A DNA stretch of 64,000 nt from Streptomyces sp. NRRL F-5126. GTDB taxonomy: Bacteria; Actinomycetota; Actinomycetes; Streptomycetales; Streptomycetaceae. The notes beneath the pieces were generated by a model. That model was given only the letters and a program-made list of their open reading frames with translations, had not been told where the DNA came from and did no database searches. Numbering within the stretch: position 1 is the first letter of the stretch; each line of letters begins with the position of its first letter. Of this stretch, positions 26,135-35,941 are shown piece after piece. Both the position numbers and the translations under genes were made by a program. Where the stretch lies: positions 372,001 through 436,000 of the forward strand of contig NZ_JOFZ01000008.1 of assembly GCF_000721265.1 (NCBI RefSeq). The letters are read 5' to 3'.

Positions 26135-27214
26135 ATGTCTCAGTCCCCCGCCCCCCGCACCGGTGCCAGCTACGCGGCCGCCGGCGTCGACATCGAGGCC
26201 GGCGACCGCGCGGTTGAGCTGATGAAGGAGTGGGTCAAGAAGACCCGCAGGCCCGAGGTGCTCGGCGGCATCGGCGGGTTCGCCGGCCTCTTCGACGCCT
26301 CCGCCCTCAAGCGCTACCAGCGCCCGCTGCTCGCGTCGGCGACCGACGGCGTCGGCACGAAGGTCGACCTGGCGCGCAGGCTGAGCGTCTACGACACGAT
26401 CGGCCACGACCTGGTCGGCATGGTCGTCGACGACCTGGTGGTGTGCGGCGCGGAGCCGCTGTTCATGACGGACTACATCTGCGTGGGCAAGGTTCACCCG
26501 GAGCGGGTCGCCGCGATCGTCAAGGGCATCGCGGAGGGATGCGTGCTCGCCGGCTGCTCACTGGTCGGCGGCGAGACCGCTGAGCACCCGGGGCTGCTGG
26601 GCGAGGACGACTTCGACGTCGCGGGCGCCGGGACGGGCGTTGTGGAGGCGGACGGACTGCTCGGCGCGGACCGTATCCGCGCGGGTGACGTCGTCGTCGC
26701 CATGGGCTCGTCCGGTCTTCACTCGAACGGGTACTCCCTGGTGCGGCACGTGGTCTTCGACCGGGCCGGCTGGTCGCTGGAGCGCGAGGTCGCGGAGTTC
26801 GGCCGCACCCTCGGCGAGGAACTGCTCGAACCGACGCGCATCTACTCGCTCGACTGCCTGGCCCTCACCAGGACCACCGAGGTGCACGCGTTCAGCCACG
26901 TGACCGGCGGCGGCCTGGCGGCCAACCTCGCCCGCGTCGTGCCCGACGGGCTGCACGCCGTCATCGACCGGTCGTCGTGGCGGCCCGCGCCCGTCTTCGA
27001 GGTGGTCGGCACGGTCGGCGGCGTCGAGCGGCTCGAACTGGAGAAGACGCTGAACATGGGCGTCGGCATGATCGCCGTGGTGCCGGAGGGATCGGTGGAC
27101 ACCGCGCTGACGACGCTGGCCGACCGCGGGGTCGACGCCTGGGTCGCCGGACGGATCACCGAACGGGGAGCGGAGACGACCGGGGCCGCGCTGGTCGGGG
27201 ACTACGCGGCCTGA
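26135..27214 (+). CDS. purM: Phosphoribosylformylglycinamidine cyclo-ligase (AIR synthase)
   Basis: 359 residues from ATG 26135 (AAGG 8 nt upstream); a longer reading to 26096 is possible but lacks family similarity. It closes the imidazole ring to give AIR with ATP. Conserved segments: YAAAGVDIEAGDRAVELMK, LLASATDGVGTKVDLA, HDLVGMVVDDLVVCGAEPLF, GGETAEHPGL and FSHVTGGGLAANLARV. It follows purF on the same strand, probably same operon. Confidence 0.97.
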   Translation: MSQSPAPRTGASYAAAGVDIEAGDRAVELMKEWVKKTRRPEVLGGIGGFAGLFDASALKRYQRPLLASATDGVGTKVDLARRLSVYDTIGHDLVGMVVDDLVVCGAEPLFMTDYICVGKVHPERVAAIVKGIAEGCVLAGCSLVGGETAEHPGLLGEDDFDVAGAGTGVVEADGLLGADRIRAGDVVVAMGSSGLHSNGYSLVRHVVFDRAGWSLEREVAEFGRTLGEELLEPTRIYSLDCLALTRTTEVHAFSHVTGGGLAANLARVVPDGLHAVIDRSSWRPAPVFEVVGTVGGVERLELEKTLNMGVGMIAVVPEGSVDTALTTLADRGVDAWVAGRITERGAETTGAALVGDYAA

Positions 27215-27300
27215 GGTGATCGGGGCAGCACAAACCCGATCCGCGACCGTGATCCCGGACCGGGCAGGTGAAGAGAGGAAACGGCGAAGGTGTGGAGGCG

Positions 27301-27558
27301 TCAAGCGCCGCGGCGCTGGGAGGAAGGACCTGAGTCCTCGTCCTCGTCCTTCTCGTCCTCGTTGTACAGATCTGCGTACTGAGCGTACGGGTTGTCGTCT
27401 TCCTCCTCGTCGTCCTCGAACGGCTCGCCGTTCGGAGGCTGACTGGAGGTAGACGCGCCTAGCTCGTTGGCCAGACGCGACAGGTCAGTCCCGCCGCTGT
27501 TGTACTTCAGCTGGCGGGCGACCTTCGTCTGCTTGGCCTTGGCCCGGCCGCGCCCCAT
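27301..27558 (-). CDS. DUF3073 small acidic protein
   Basis: 85 residues. The basic N-terminus GRGRAKAKQTKVARQLKYN is followed by a strongly acidic tail (EDDEEEDD, NEDEKDEDED). This actinobacterial DUF3073 protein regularly sits next to purM. No function is established; the basic/acidic split suggests nucleic acid or protein contact, which is inference. It is convergent with purM. Confidence 0.92.
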   Translation of the reverse strand: MGRGRAKAKQTKVARQLKYNSGGTDLSRLANELGASTSSQPPNGEPFEDDEEEDDNPYAQYADLYNEDEKDEDEDSGPSSQRRGA

Positions 27559-27822
27559 GGCTCGACCCCCTCGGTGACGGGGCTACTCGGCCCCAGAGTC
27601 TTGACACGCGTTCATGGTTCAGAACGAGCTCTCGTCGGAGAGACCCGTCCGTAGGGCTTCAACCGTACCTGCTTCCGCGGCCATGCGGTACGCCGTCCAC
27701 ATGACGCGCCCCGGGGCAGAACCGGCGAGACGCCCCGTACTCGCTGGTCAGTGGCGATTTTAACCCCATCTCGGGGGCCGACCCGCCCGACCGGCGTGAG
27801 TCACGTCTCGCCGGCCCCCTCG

Positions 27823-28908
27823 TCAGGCGCTCCCGGTGGCCTCCGCCATCCGGAGTTCGGCGATCCTGTCCGCCGCCGCGGCCGGGGGAACGCCATCGAT
27901 CTTTGCACGAGCGAAGATTTCGAGCGTGGTGTCGTAGATCGTCGCCGCCTTGGCCCTGCACCGCTCGAAGTCGAAGCCGTCCAGCTCGTCGGCGACCTGC
28001 ATCACGCCGCCCGCGTTCACCACGTAGTCGGGCGCGTACAGGATGTCGCGGTCGGCGAGGTCCTTCTCCACGCCCGGGTGCGCGAGCTGGTTGTTGGCCG
28101 CGCCGCAGACCACGCCCGCGGTGAGGTCACGCACGGTCGCGTCGTCGAGGGCGCCGCCGAGCGCGCACGGCGCGTAGACGTCGAGCCCGGCGAGGCGCAC
28201 GAGGGCGTCCGTGCCGGAGACGGCCCGCACCCGCGGGTACCGCTCGACGATGCGGGCGACCGCGTCGTCGCGCACGTCCGTCACGACGACGTCCGCCCCG
28301 TCCTCCAGCAGGTGGCCGACCAGGTGGCGGCCGACCTTGCCGACGCCGGAGATCCCGACCGTGCGGCCGCGCAGCGAGGACTCGCCCCACTTCTCGCGTG
28401 CGCTCGCGCGCATGCCCTGGAAGACGCCGAACGCGGTCAGCACGGAGGAGTCCCCCGCGCCGCCGCCCTCGGGGGAGCGGCCCGTCGTCCAGCGGCAGGC
28501 GCGCGCCACGACGTCCATGTCCTGGACGTACGTGCCGACGTCGCAGGCCGTCACGTACCGGCCGCCGAGCGACGCCACGGCCCTGCCGTAGGCGAGCAGC
28601 AGCGCTTCCGTCTTGATCTGCTCCGGGTCGCCGATGACCACGGCCTTGCCGCCGCCGTGGCGGAGCCCTGCCATGGCGTTCTTGTACGACATGCCGCGCG
28701 AGAGGTTGAGCGCGTCGGCGACGGCGTCGTCCTCGGACGCGTACGGGTAGAAGCGGGTGCCGCCGAGCGCGGGGCCCAGGGCTGTCGAGTGGATGGCGAT
28801 CACGGCCTTCAGGCCGGACGCGCGGTCCTGGCAGAGCACGACCTGCTCGTGTCCACCCTGCGCGGAGTGGAAGAGCGTGTGCAGGACGCCGTCGGTCACA
28901 TCGGTCAC
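27823..28908 (-). CDS. vdh: Valine (branched-chain/Leu-type) dehydrogenase
   Basis: 361 residues from GTG 28908 (GGGAG 8 nt upstream; an in-frame TTG at 28923 is an alternative). It is an NAD-dependent Glu/Leu/Phe/Val dehydrogenase: [15 protein letters not shown], the substrate lysines in [12 protein letters not shown] and RHGGGKAVV, and the NAD motif [12 protein letters not shown] near 180-190, then CGAANNQLA. In Streptomyces this locus encodes valine dehydrogenase, which deaminates valine for nitrogen and for acyl-CoA precursors of polyketides. It is separated by 264 bp from DUF3073, in which the DUF3073 promoter must lie. Confidence 0.92.
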   Translation of the reverse strand: MTDVTDGVLHTLFHSAQGGHEQVVLCQDRASGLKAVIAIHSTALGPALGGTRFYPYASEDDAVADALNLSRGMSYKNAMAGLRHGGGKAVVIGDPEQIKTEALLLAYGRAVASLGGRYVTACDVGTYVQDMDVVARACRWTTGRSPEGGGAGDSSVLTAFGVFQGMRASAREKWGESSLRGRTVGISGVGKVGRHLVGHLLEDGADVVVTDVRDDAVARIVERYPRVRAVSGTDALVRLAGLDVYAPCALGGALDDATVRDLTAGVVCGAANNQLAHPGVEKDLADRDILYAPDYVVNAGGVMQVADELDGFDFERCRAKAATIYDTTLEIFARAKIDGVPPAAAADRIAELRMAEATGSA

Positions 28909-29109
28909 GGTGGTGACTCCCAAGTACGAAGCGGCGGAGCCCCGCCGGCGGCCGCTCCTGAAGGTGGGGAGCGGCGCGCGGGCGGGACCTGTTCGGCATG
29001 AGCGTAGCCCTGCGCGGCCCTGCGGGCCGGGGTTCGGAGGCAGTTGACCCGCGGAGGCGAGGCGCGCGGGGGTACGACGCGGGCTGCTGAGGCGTGGGAC
29101 GATTTCGGC

Positions 29110-29964
29110 ATGCCGGCGGAGTCCTCCTCAGTACTGGTCCCTTACACGTCCTACCTGCGGGTGTACGAGCCGCTTGCGGCGTTCCCCGAGCCGGAGAGGG
29201 CGCACTGGACGCGGTACGCGCGCCGCGGCCCCACGCCCACCGCGCAGGACGAGTTGCGCCGCTCGCTGGCCGACCTGCTGCCGACACCGCCGGTCCCGGT
29301 GCGGGTGCACGAGAGCGCCGACGCGTTCGTGGCCGAGGTGGACGGCGTCGTGTGCGTCTGCCCCTGGCGGACGCGGCTGCGCGGGTGGCTCGCGCTGGAG
29401 GAGCTGGCCCAGGAGCTGCCCGGCTCGCTGCTCGACGCGGTGCTGCCGCCCGTGGTGCGCGGCCAGGCGGCGGCGGACTACGAGCGCTGGCGCGAGGGCA
29501 ACCCGGACGCGCGCCCGTGGATCAGGACGTCGGTGTGGCAGGTGCCCGTGGGCTGGTTCACGCTCTTCGCCGACGACGAGCGCGAGTACGAGCCTGGACC
29601 GGGCGGGGACGGGGCGCGCCGCCCGCTGCTGCGCTACCGGACGCCCATGGTGCAGGCGCGCAGGCGGCTGGCCCGCGCGCTGAAGGCGCTTCGCGACACG
29701 ATGGACGACGGGCCGCTGATCGAGGGCCTGGTCGACGTGGGGCGCTGGCTCGAGGAGTTCCATCCGAGGTCGCTGGTGGAGCTGGACTACGGCGGCCTGG
29801 TGCACGTGCTGCCCGACGAGCGTCTGGCGAAGGACCACTCGGCGGCGGACGTGGCCGAGGGCATCGCCGCGCTGCGCGAGGGGGACGGGGAGGGCGCGGG
29901 GGCCGCGTACGCGCGCTTCACCGAGCGCTGGCGCGCCGTGAAGCGCCTCCAGTTCGCCAACTGA
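29110..29964 (+). CDS. Conserved actinobacterial protein of unknown function
   Basis: 284 residues from ATG 29110 ([21 protein letters not shown] start). No signal peptide or transmembrane segment; acidic and Arg-rich. Ordered blocks include [40 protein letters not shown] and [21 protein letters not shown] do not recognise an enzyme motif. It always appears to lie between vdh and bldC in Streptomyces. Frame, codon use and length support a real gene. Confidence 0.8.
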   Translation: MPAESSSVLVPYTSYLRVYEPLAAFPEPERAHWTRYARRGPTPTAQDELRRSLADLLPTPPVPVRVHESADAFVAEVDGVVCVCPWRTRLRGWLALEELAQELPGSLLDAVLPPVVRGQAAADYERWREGNPDARPWIRTSVWQVPVGWFTLFADDEREYEPGPGGDGARRPLLRYRTPMVQARRRLARALKALRDTMDDGPLIEGLVDVGRWLEEFHPRSLVELDYGGLVHVLPDERLAKDHSAADVAEGIAALREGDGEGAGAAYARFTERWRAVKRLQFAN

Positions 29965-30639
29965 CCCGGGAGGGCCCGCACGGGCCTTCCGGCCCGCGTG
30001 CGGTCCTCCGTGGCGCCCGTGTCCGGGCGGGCGCGGACGGTGTGCCCGTAGGCGCTGCGTAGATCGACGTATCGAAATCGCCGTGCTTCACGTATTGTCC
30101 GTACACTCCCGCGCAACGCTTTCACCAGAGCCGCACAGGACCACACACAGTCCAACGGCCTGCGCCCCAGGTGGGATGTGCCTTTCGTCTCCGCCCAACG
30201 TCCCGATTCCGGGCGTTTGGTCCTTAAGCGTGATGGACCGCACTAACAGGGGCCTTGTGCTCATCCCCCACCCTCGTGTCAAAATAGGACAAGGAGTCCG
30301 GGGAGGGTTCCTTCCGCCCAAGTGTGGGTGGAATGTTTTGCATTGCACTCTGTATGGGGGGTCTGGTGGCCCCTGGCAGTTCTGTGACTGATCGTCACAG
30401 TCGCGTGACTGTCCGCTATGGCATGGTCCATCGGCTTCCGCCGCTGATGAACACCTCAGAGGGCAATTCCATCGGTTTGGCCGACGTGGCTGGACAGATG
30501 GTGTAGTTGTAGTGCCGAGGACAAGCCGTTCGTCCTATAACCGACTCGGTCCGCGTGCGCCATTTCGGGCAACGCGGGCCAAGGTGCAGAATTTAGTGGA
30601 AAGAACCGAGAAGGTTCGGTTCTCCCGAGGAGGCCGCTC
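29965..30639 (+). promoter_or_regulatory. 675-bp region upstream of bldC
   Basis: No gene seen. This is one of the least GC-rich stretches of the window, with tracts such as TGTCAAAATAGGACAAGGAG and GGAATGTTTTGCATTGCAC. A perfect inverted repeat CTGTGAC-n5-GTCACAG spans 30382-30400, and a -10-like TATAAC lies at 30536-30541. The size and composition suggest multi-input control of bldC, including possible binding by BldC itself. Confidence 0.5.
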
Positions 30640-30846
30640 ATGACCGCTCGCACCCCTGATGCCGAGCCGCTGCTGACCCCGGCTGAGGTTGCCACGATGT
30701 TCCGCGTGGACCCGAAGACGGTCACACGCTGGGCAAAGGCGGGCAAGCTCACGTCCATCCGAACGCTCGGAGGACATCGCCGGTACCGCGAGGCTGAGGT
30801 CCGCGCACTGCTTGCGGGTATCCCGCAGCAGCGCAGCGAGGCCTGA
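30640..30846 (+). CDS. bldC: Developmental regulator BldC (MerR-like HTH only)
   Basis: 68 residues, the normal BldC length. A single winged helix-turn-helix of the MerR type (LLTPAEVATMFRVDPKTVTRW ... RTLGGHRRYREAEV) without any effector or dimerisation domain. BldC binds cooperatively to direct repeats in A/T-rich sites and holds Streptomyces in vegetative growth, controlling entry to sporulation and antibiotic genes. GGAGG lies 7 nt before the ATG. A strong terminator follows. Alone in its transcription unit. Confidence 0.97.
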   Translation: MTARTPDAEPLLTPAEVATMFRVDPKTVTRWAKAGKLTSIRTLGGHRRYREAEVRALLAGIPQQRSEA

Positions 30847-30983
30847 ACAGCACATTAGGGCTCAACAGGCACAACAAGCAGGGCCCGGCCAGTTCCCCCA
30901 ACTCGGCCGTTCCCGCCCATAGCTCCACACGACGGGTGCCTGCCCCAACAGGCCCCACGCCCAGGCATTACGGGTAAGTCGTC

Positions 30984-31021
30984 AAGATCGCGCCGGACTC
31001 CGCCGAGTCCGGCGCGATCTT
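30984..31021 (+). terminator. bldC terminator
   Basis: Perfect 17-bp stem (30984-31000 with 31005-31021), 4-nt loop CGCC, 138 bp after the bldC stop. Confidence 0.88.
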
Positions 31022-31346
31022 GTGTGCGGGGTGTGTCCCCCGTGTGGGTGGATGCGGAAGCGTTCTGACGGTCCGACCGGTCGGTGTGTTGGAACCTGTG
31101 GGAGTGGATCCCCGGAGAGTGCAATTGCACATACAAAATTGAGGGCATGTAGGAGAGGTATAAACGGGACTGCTTACCAAAGTTGGAGAGTGACTCCCGT
31201 CACACCACGGACCGCGGTCGTGCGGCCGGGGCACGCACTGGCGTGCCGGGCTTCACAGGGTGCGGCGTGCACAGACGAGCGTCAATACGCACATCGGCGT
31301 GTAACCGGCGGTCGCCGCGCCGGGCAACGCGAAGGGCAATGCGAAA
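31022..31346. other. Intergenic region with a 12-bp palindrome
   Basis: No gene supported. It contains the perfect palindrome GTGCAATTGCAC (31119-31130) followed by an A/T-rich stretch (ACATACAAAATTGAGG) and GTATAAAC near 31159, unlike the surrounding GC-rich DNA. It could be a promoter/operator for an unannotated RNA, but none is defined. Confidence 0.4.
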
Positions 31347-31371
31347 GGCCCGCACCCTCGGGGTGCGGGCC
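31347..31371 (-). terminator. Terminator of tRNA-Asp copy 1
   Basis: 11-bp stem (31347-31357 with 31361-31371), loop TCG, 13 bp past the tRNA 3' end. Confidence 0.75.
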
Positions 31372-31383
31372 CTTCACCTCATG

Positions 31384-31458
31384 CGGTCCTGACGGGATTT
31401 GAACCCGCGGCCTCCACCTTGACAGGGTGGCGAGCACTCCAAGCTGCTCCACAGGACC
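31384..31458 (-). tRNA. tRNA-Asp(GTC), copy 1
   Basis: 75 nt; acceptor GGTCCTG pairs with CAGGACC, discriminator G, anticodon loop CTGTCAA (GTC). Differs from the copy at 35733-35807 by one base in the D-arm. Confidence 0.95.
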
Positions 31459-31549
31459 TTGACGCGCCGCCCGGCGAGTGCGGGCCGCGGAGACAGACTG
31501 TACAGCAGCTCAGACCGCCGGGTCGAACTGAGAAGCTCACCCCGGCCCG

Positions 31550-34500
31550 CTACGGCGCCGCCGCGTCGATCGCCTTCACGATCCGCTTGTCGGAGACCGG
31601 CTGCGCCGTCCCCAGCGCGTGCGCGAAGTAGCTGACCCGCAGCTCCTCGATCATCCAGCGGATGTTCTCCACCTGCTCGGGAACGGGCCGCCCCCGGGGC
31701 AGCTGCTCAAGCAGCCAGGCGTACTCGTCCTGCATCTCGTGGACCTTCTCCATGCGCGTGGTGTCGCGCTGCACCGCCGTCGGCATCTGCTGGAGCCTGC
31801 GGTCCGCCGCCGTCAGGTACCGCATCACGTCCGGCAGCCGCCGCACGCCGACGGCCGTGACGAAGCCCGGCGGCACAAGACGGGCCAGCTGGTCCCTGAC
31901 GTCCTGGACGTTCGCCGACAGCGCCTGGCTCGTGGTGACGCGCAGCCGGCGCTCGCAGGCCTGCCAGGCGGCCAGGATCTGCTGCACCTGCGCCACGGCG
32001 TGCACGGTCGCGCCGACCAGGTCGGCGCGGACGCTGTCGTACAGCTTGCGGTACGACTCCTCGTCCCACGCCGGGCCGCCGTGGTCGGCGATCAGCTTGT
32101 CCGCCGCGGCCGTCGCGCAGTCCTCGAACAGCGCCTGGATCGAGCCGTGCGGGCTGCTGGACAGGTTGAGCTTCTGCTGGTTGGTCAGCTGCTGCGACGC
32201 GAACTTCGCCGCGTTGACCGGGACGTTCAGCAGGATCAGCCGGCGCGTGCCGCGCCACATCGCCCGCTGCTGCTCGGCCTCGGTGTCGAAGAGCCGCACC
32301 GCGACCGTCTCGCCCTGGTCCACCAGCGCCGGATACGCCTTGACGGGCTGGCCGGCCCTGCGCGTCTCGAAGACCCTGACCAGGGAGCCGATCGTCCAGT
32401 CCGTCAGGCCGCCGCGTTCGATCGCCTCTCCGCCCGACCGCTCCGCCGTCGCGGCGGCGGCCTTGGACAGGGCCTGGCGCGCCTTCGGGCGCAGTTTCAG
32501 CCGCAGCGACTCGAGGTCCTTGGCCTCCGCCAGCTTCCGCCGTCTCTCGTCGACGATACGGAAGCTGATCTTCAGGTGGTCGGGGACGCGTGAGAGGTCG
32601 AAGTCGTCGGGCGCGACCGTCACCCCGGTCATCTGCCTCAGTTCGCGCGCGAGCGTGGCGGTCAGCGGCTCCTGGAGCGGCACGGCGCGGTCGAGGAACC
32701 GCTTGGCGTAGTTCGGCGCCGGCACGCAGTGGCGCCTGATCGGTTTGGGCAGCGACCTGATGAGCTCCGTGACCACCTGCTCGCGCAGCCCCGGGATCTG
32801 CCAGTCGAACCCCTCGTCGGTGACCTGGTTGAGCACCTGTAGCGGCACGTGGACGGTCACGCCGTCCGCGTCGGCGCCGGGCTCGAACTGGTAGGTGACG
32901 CGGAACTTCAGCCGGCCCTGCCGCCACGAGTCCGGGTAGTCGTCCTTGGTGACGGACTCCGCTGCCTCGTTGATCAGCATCGACCGCTCGAAGTCGAGCA
33001 GTTCGGGCTCCTCGCGGCGCTTGTGCTTCCACCAGGAGTCGAAGTGGGCGCCGGACACCACGTGTTCCGGCACGCGCTGGTCGTAGAAGTCGAACAGCGT
33101 CTCGTCGTCCACCAGGATGTCGCGCCGCCGCGCGCGGTGCTCGAGCTCCTCGACCTCGCCGAGCAGCTTGCGGTTGTCGTGGAAGAACTGGTGGTGCGTG
33201 CGCCAGTCGCCCTCCACCAGCGCGTTGCGGATGAACAGGTCGCGCGAGACCTCCGCGTCGATCCGGCCGTAGTTGACCTTGCGGTCGGTGACGATCGGCA
33301 CCCCGTACAGCGTGACCTTCTCGTACGCCATCACGGCCGCCATGTCCTTCTCCCAGTGCGGCTCGCTGTAGGTGCGCTTGATCAAGTGGCCCGCGAGCGG
33401 CTCGACCCACTCGGGCTCGATCCGCGCGTTGACGCGCGCCCACAGCCGTGACGTCTCCACCAGCTCGGCGGACATCAGGAACCTGGGCGGCTTCTTGAAC
33501 AGCGCCGAGCCCGGGAAGACCGCGAACTTGGCGCCGCGCGCGCCCACGTACTCGTTCTTCGCGCCGTCCTTGACGTCCTTCATGCCGACGTGGGACAGCA
33601 GGCCCGCCAGCAGCGAGACGTGGACGCGCTGGTCGGGCGCCGTGGCGTCCTCGTCGCCCAGGGAGATCCCCATCTGCTTGGCGACCGTGCGCAGCTGGCT
33701 GTAAATGTCCTGCCACTCCCTGATCCGCAGGTAGTTCAGGTACTCGGCCCTGCACATCCGCCGAAATCCCGAGGACGAGCGCGCCTTCTGCTGCTCGCGC
33801 AGGTAGCGCCACAGGTTGAGGAAGGCGAGGAAGTCCGACGTCTCGTCCTTGAACCGCGCGTGCTGCTGGTCGGCCTGCGCCTGCTTGTCGACGGGCCGTT
33901 CGCGCGGGTCCTGGATGGACAGCGCCGCCGCGATCACCATGACCTCGCGGACGCAGCCGTTGCGGTCCGCCTCGACGACCATCCGTGCGAGGCGCGGGTC
34001 GACGGGCAGTTGCGAGAGCTTTCGGCCCAGCTCCGTCAGGCGCTTGCCGCGCCCCTTGACGTGTCCCTTGGCGGACGGGTCGAGCGCGCCGAGCTCCTCG
34101 AGCAGTTGCACGCCGTCGCGGATGTTGCGGTGGTCGGGCGGGTCGATGAACGGGAACCGCTCGATGTCGCCGAGGCCGGCCGCCGTCATCTGGAGGATGA
34201 CCGACGCCAGGTTCGTGCGCAGGATCTCGGCGTCCGTGAACTCGGGGCGCGCCTCGAAGTCGTCCTCCGAGTACAGCCGTACGCAGATGCCGTCCGACGT
34301 GCGCCCGCAACGCCCCTTGCGCTGGTTGGCGCTGGCCTGGGAGACGGGCTCGATCGGCAGCCGCTGCACCTTGGTGCGGTGGCTGTAGCGCGAGATGCGT
34401 GCGGTGCCGGGGTCGATGACGTACTTGATGCCCGGCACCGTCAGCGACGTCTCCGCGACGTTCGTCGCCAGCACGATCCTGCGGCCGGAGTGGCGCTGGA

Positions 34501-35500
34501 AGACGCGGTGCTGCTCCGCGTGCGACAGGCGCGCGTACAGCGGCAGGACCTCGGTGTTCCTCAGCTTGCGGCGCTCCAGCGCGTCCGCCGTGTCGCGGAT
34601 CTCGCGCTCGCCCGAGAGGAAGACGAGGACGTCGCCCGGGCCTTCGGCCTGCAGCTCGTCCACGGCGTCGGAGATCGCGGTGACCTGGTCGCGGTCGCCC
34701 TCGTCGCCGTCCTGTTCAAGCAGCGGCCGGTAGCGCACCTCGACGGGGTACGTGCGGCCCGAGACCTCCACGATCGGCGCGTCGCCGAAGTGGCGGGAGA
34801 AGCGCTCGGGGTCGATCGTCGCGGACGTGATGACGACCTTGAGGTCGGGGCGGCGCGGCAGCAGCTGGGCGAGGTAGCCGAGCAGGAAGTCGATGTTGAG
34901 GCTGCGCTCGTGCGCCTCGTCGATGATGATCGTGTCGTAGGCGCGCAGCTCGCGGTCCGTCTGGATCTCCGCGAGCAGGATGCCGTCCGTCATGAGCTTC
35001 ACGAACGTCGAGGCCGGGTTGACCTGGTCGGTGAAGCGGACCTTCCAGCCGACGGTCTCGCCGAGCGGCGTCCCGAGCTCCTCCGCTACGCGCTCGGCCA
35101 CCGTGCGTGCGGCGATGCGGCGCGGCTGCGTGTGGCCGATCATGCCGCGCAGGCCGCGCCCCAGCTCCAGGCAGATCTTCGGGATCTGCGTCGTCTTGCC
35201 CGACCCCGTCTCACCGGCGACGATCACGACCTGGTGGTCGCGTATCGCCTCCAGGATGGTGTCCTTCTTCTGGCTGACGGGCAGCTGCTCGGGGTACGTG
35301 ACGGCGGGCAGCCTGGCGGCCCGCCGCCTGACGCGGTCGGCTGCCTTCTCGGCCTCGGCGCGGATCTCGTCCAGCACGGCCTGGCGTGCTTCGGGCTTGC
35401 GGATGCGCCGGGTGCCTTCGAGTCGGCGGCCGAGCCGCTGCGCGTCGCGCAGGGAGACCTCGGCCAGCAGGGACTGGAGGTCGGCGAGGGAAGTAGACAT
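31550..35500 (-). CDS. hrpA: ATP-dependent RNA helicase HrpA
   Basis: 1316 residues, DEAH-box (DHX/HrpA) family. Walker A GETGSGKTT at 96-104, DEAH at 194-197, SAT at 226-228, then the C-terminal helicase domain with TNVAETSLTVPGIKYVID and the QRKGRCGR motif VI, ratchet/OB region and a long HrpA-specific C-terminal domain (DUF3418-type). Length matches full HrpA. It unwinds RNA and in E. coli rescues stalled ribosomes. Monocistronic on minus, framed by tRNA genes on both sides. Confidence 0.95.
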   Translation of the reverse strand: MSTSLADLQSLLAEVSLRDAQRLGRRLEGTRRIRKPEARQAVLDEIRAEAEKAADRVRRRAARLPAVTYPEQLPVSQKKDTILEAIRDHQVVIVAGETGSGKTTQIPKICLELGRGLRGMIGHTQPRRIAARTVAERVAEELGTPLGETVGWKVRFTDQVNPASTFVKLMTDGILLAEIQTDRELRAYDTIIIDEAHERSLNIDFLLGYLAQLLPRRPDLKVVITSATIDPERFSRHFGDAPIVEVSGRTYPVEVRYRPLLEQDGDEGDRDQVTAISDAVDELQAEGPGDVLVFLSGEREIRDTADALERRKLRNTEVLPLYARLSHAEQHRVFQRHSGRRIVLATNVAETSLTVPGIKYVIDPGTARISRYSHRTKVQRLPIEPVSQASANQRKGRCGRTSDGICVRLYSEDDFEARPEFTDAEILRTNLASVILQMTAAGLGDIERFPFIDPPDHRNIRDGVQLLEELGALDPSAKGHVKGRGKRLTELGRKLSQLPVDPRLARMVVEADRNGCVREVMVIAAALSIQDPRERPVDKQAQADQQHARFKDETSDFLAFLNLWRYLREQQKARSSSGFRRMCRAEYLNYLRIREWQDIYSQLRTVAKQMGISLGDEDATAPDQRVHVSLLAGLLSHVGMKDVKDGAKNEYVGARGAKFAVFPGSALFKKPPRFLMSAELVETSRLWARVNARIEPEWVEPLAGHLIKRTYSEPHWEKDMAAVMAYEKVTLYGVPIVTDRKVNYGRIDAEVSRDLFIRNALVEGDWRTHHQFFHDNRKLLGEVEELEHRARRRDILVDDETLFDFYDQRVPEHVVSGAHFDSWWKHKRREEPELLDFERSMLINEAAESVTKDDYPDSWRQGRLKFRVTYQFEPGADADGVTVHVPLQVLNQVTDEGFDWQIPGLREQVVTELIRSLPKPIRRHCVPAPNYAKRFLDRAVPLQEPLTATLARELRQMTGVTVAPDDFDLSRVPDHLKISFRIVDERRRKLAEAKDLESLRLKLRPKARQALSKAAAATAERSGGEAIERGGLTDWTIGSLVRVFETRRAGQPVKAYPALVDQGETVAVRLFDTEAEQQRAMWRGTRRLILLNVPVNAAKFASQQLTNQQKLNLSSSPHGSIQALFEDCATAAADKLIADHGGPAWDEESYRKLYDSVRADLVGATVHAVAQVQQILAAWQACERRLRVTTSQALSANVQDVRDQLARLVPPGFVTAVGVRRLPDVMRYLTAADRRLQQMPTAVQRDTTRMEKVHEMQDEYAWLLEQLPRGRPVPEQVENIRWMIEELRVSYFAHALGTAQPVSDKRIVKAIDAAAP

Positions 35501-35593
35501 ACCGCATCCCAGGATCTCACCGCCGCGGCCCCGGCGGCGAACCCATTACGGGCGGCGCGCAACGACAGCGGAACGAGGAGAGCACAACGACAA

Positions 35594-35627
35594 GAGCGGT
35601 ACGCCCCGTCTCGGGGACGTACCGCTC
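35594..35627 (-). terminator. Terminator of the tRNA-Asp/tRNA-Phe unit
   Basis: Inverted repeat 35594-35608 with 35612-35627 (GAGCGGTACG arms plus CCCCG/CGGGG with a bulged A), 12 bp past tRNA-Phe; it insulates hrpA from tRNA transcription. Confidence 0.75.
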
Positions 35628-35638
35628 TCGTCACGCTG

Positions 35639-35712
35639 TGGCTGGGGCCGGGATCGAACCGGCGACCTATCGCTTTTCAGGCGATCGCTCGTACCAACTG
35701 AGCTACCCAGCC
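35639..35712 (-). tRNA. tRNA-Phe(GAA)
   Basis: 74 nt; acceptor GGCTGGG pairs with CCCAGCC, discriminator A, anticodon loop CTGAAAA (GAA). 20 bp downstream of tRNA-Asp copy 2 on the same strand. Confidence 0.95.
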
Positions 35713-35732
35713 ACGCAACCGGAAGGCTGCAG

Positions 35733-35807
35733 CGGTCCTGACGGGATTTGAACCCGCGGCCTCCACCTTGACAGGGTGGCGAGCACTCCAAACTGCTCCA
35801 CAGGACC
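35733..35807 (-). tRNA. tRNA-Asp(GTC), copy 2
   Basis: 75 nt, same as copy 1 except one D-arm base. First gene of a tRNA-Asp/tRNA-Phe unit. Confidence 0.95.
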
Positions 35808-35941
35808 AGGCGATGCGCGTGGGCAAGTCTCGCATACGGTGACGCGTGCACCCACCGGATATTTCCTGGTGGTGTCCTTGCCCGAAGTCGCAGGACGAGC
35901 GTATCAGAACGGGGAGGGTGCGCCGTCCTGCCCGCGGCCCG

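Noticed and set aside
30083..30391. 102-residue open frame upstream of bldC
   Set aside because: Poor codon bias and no ribosome site; the region looks regulatory.
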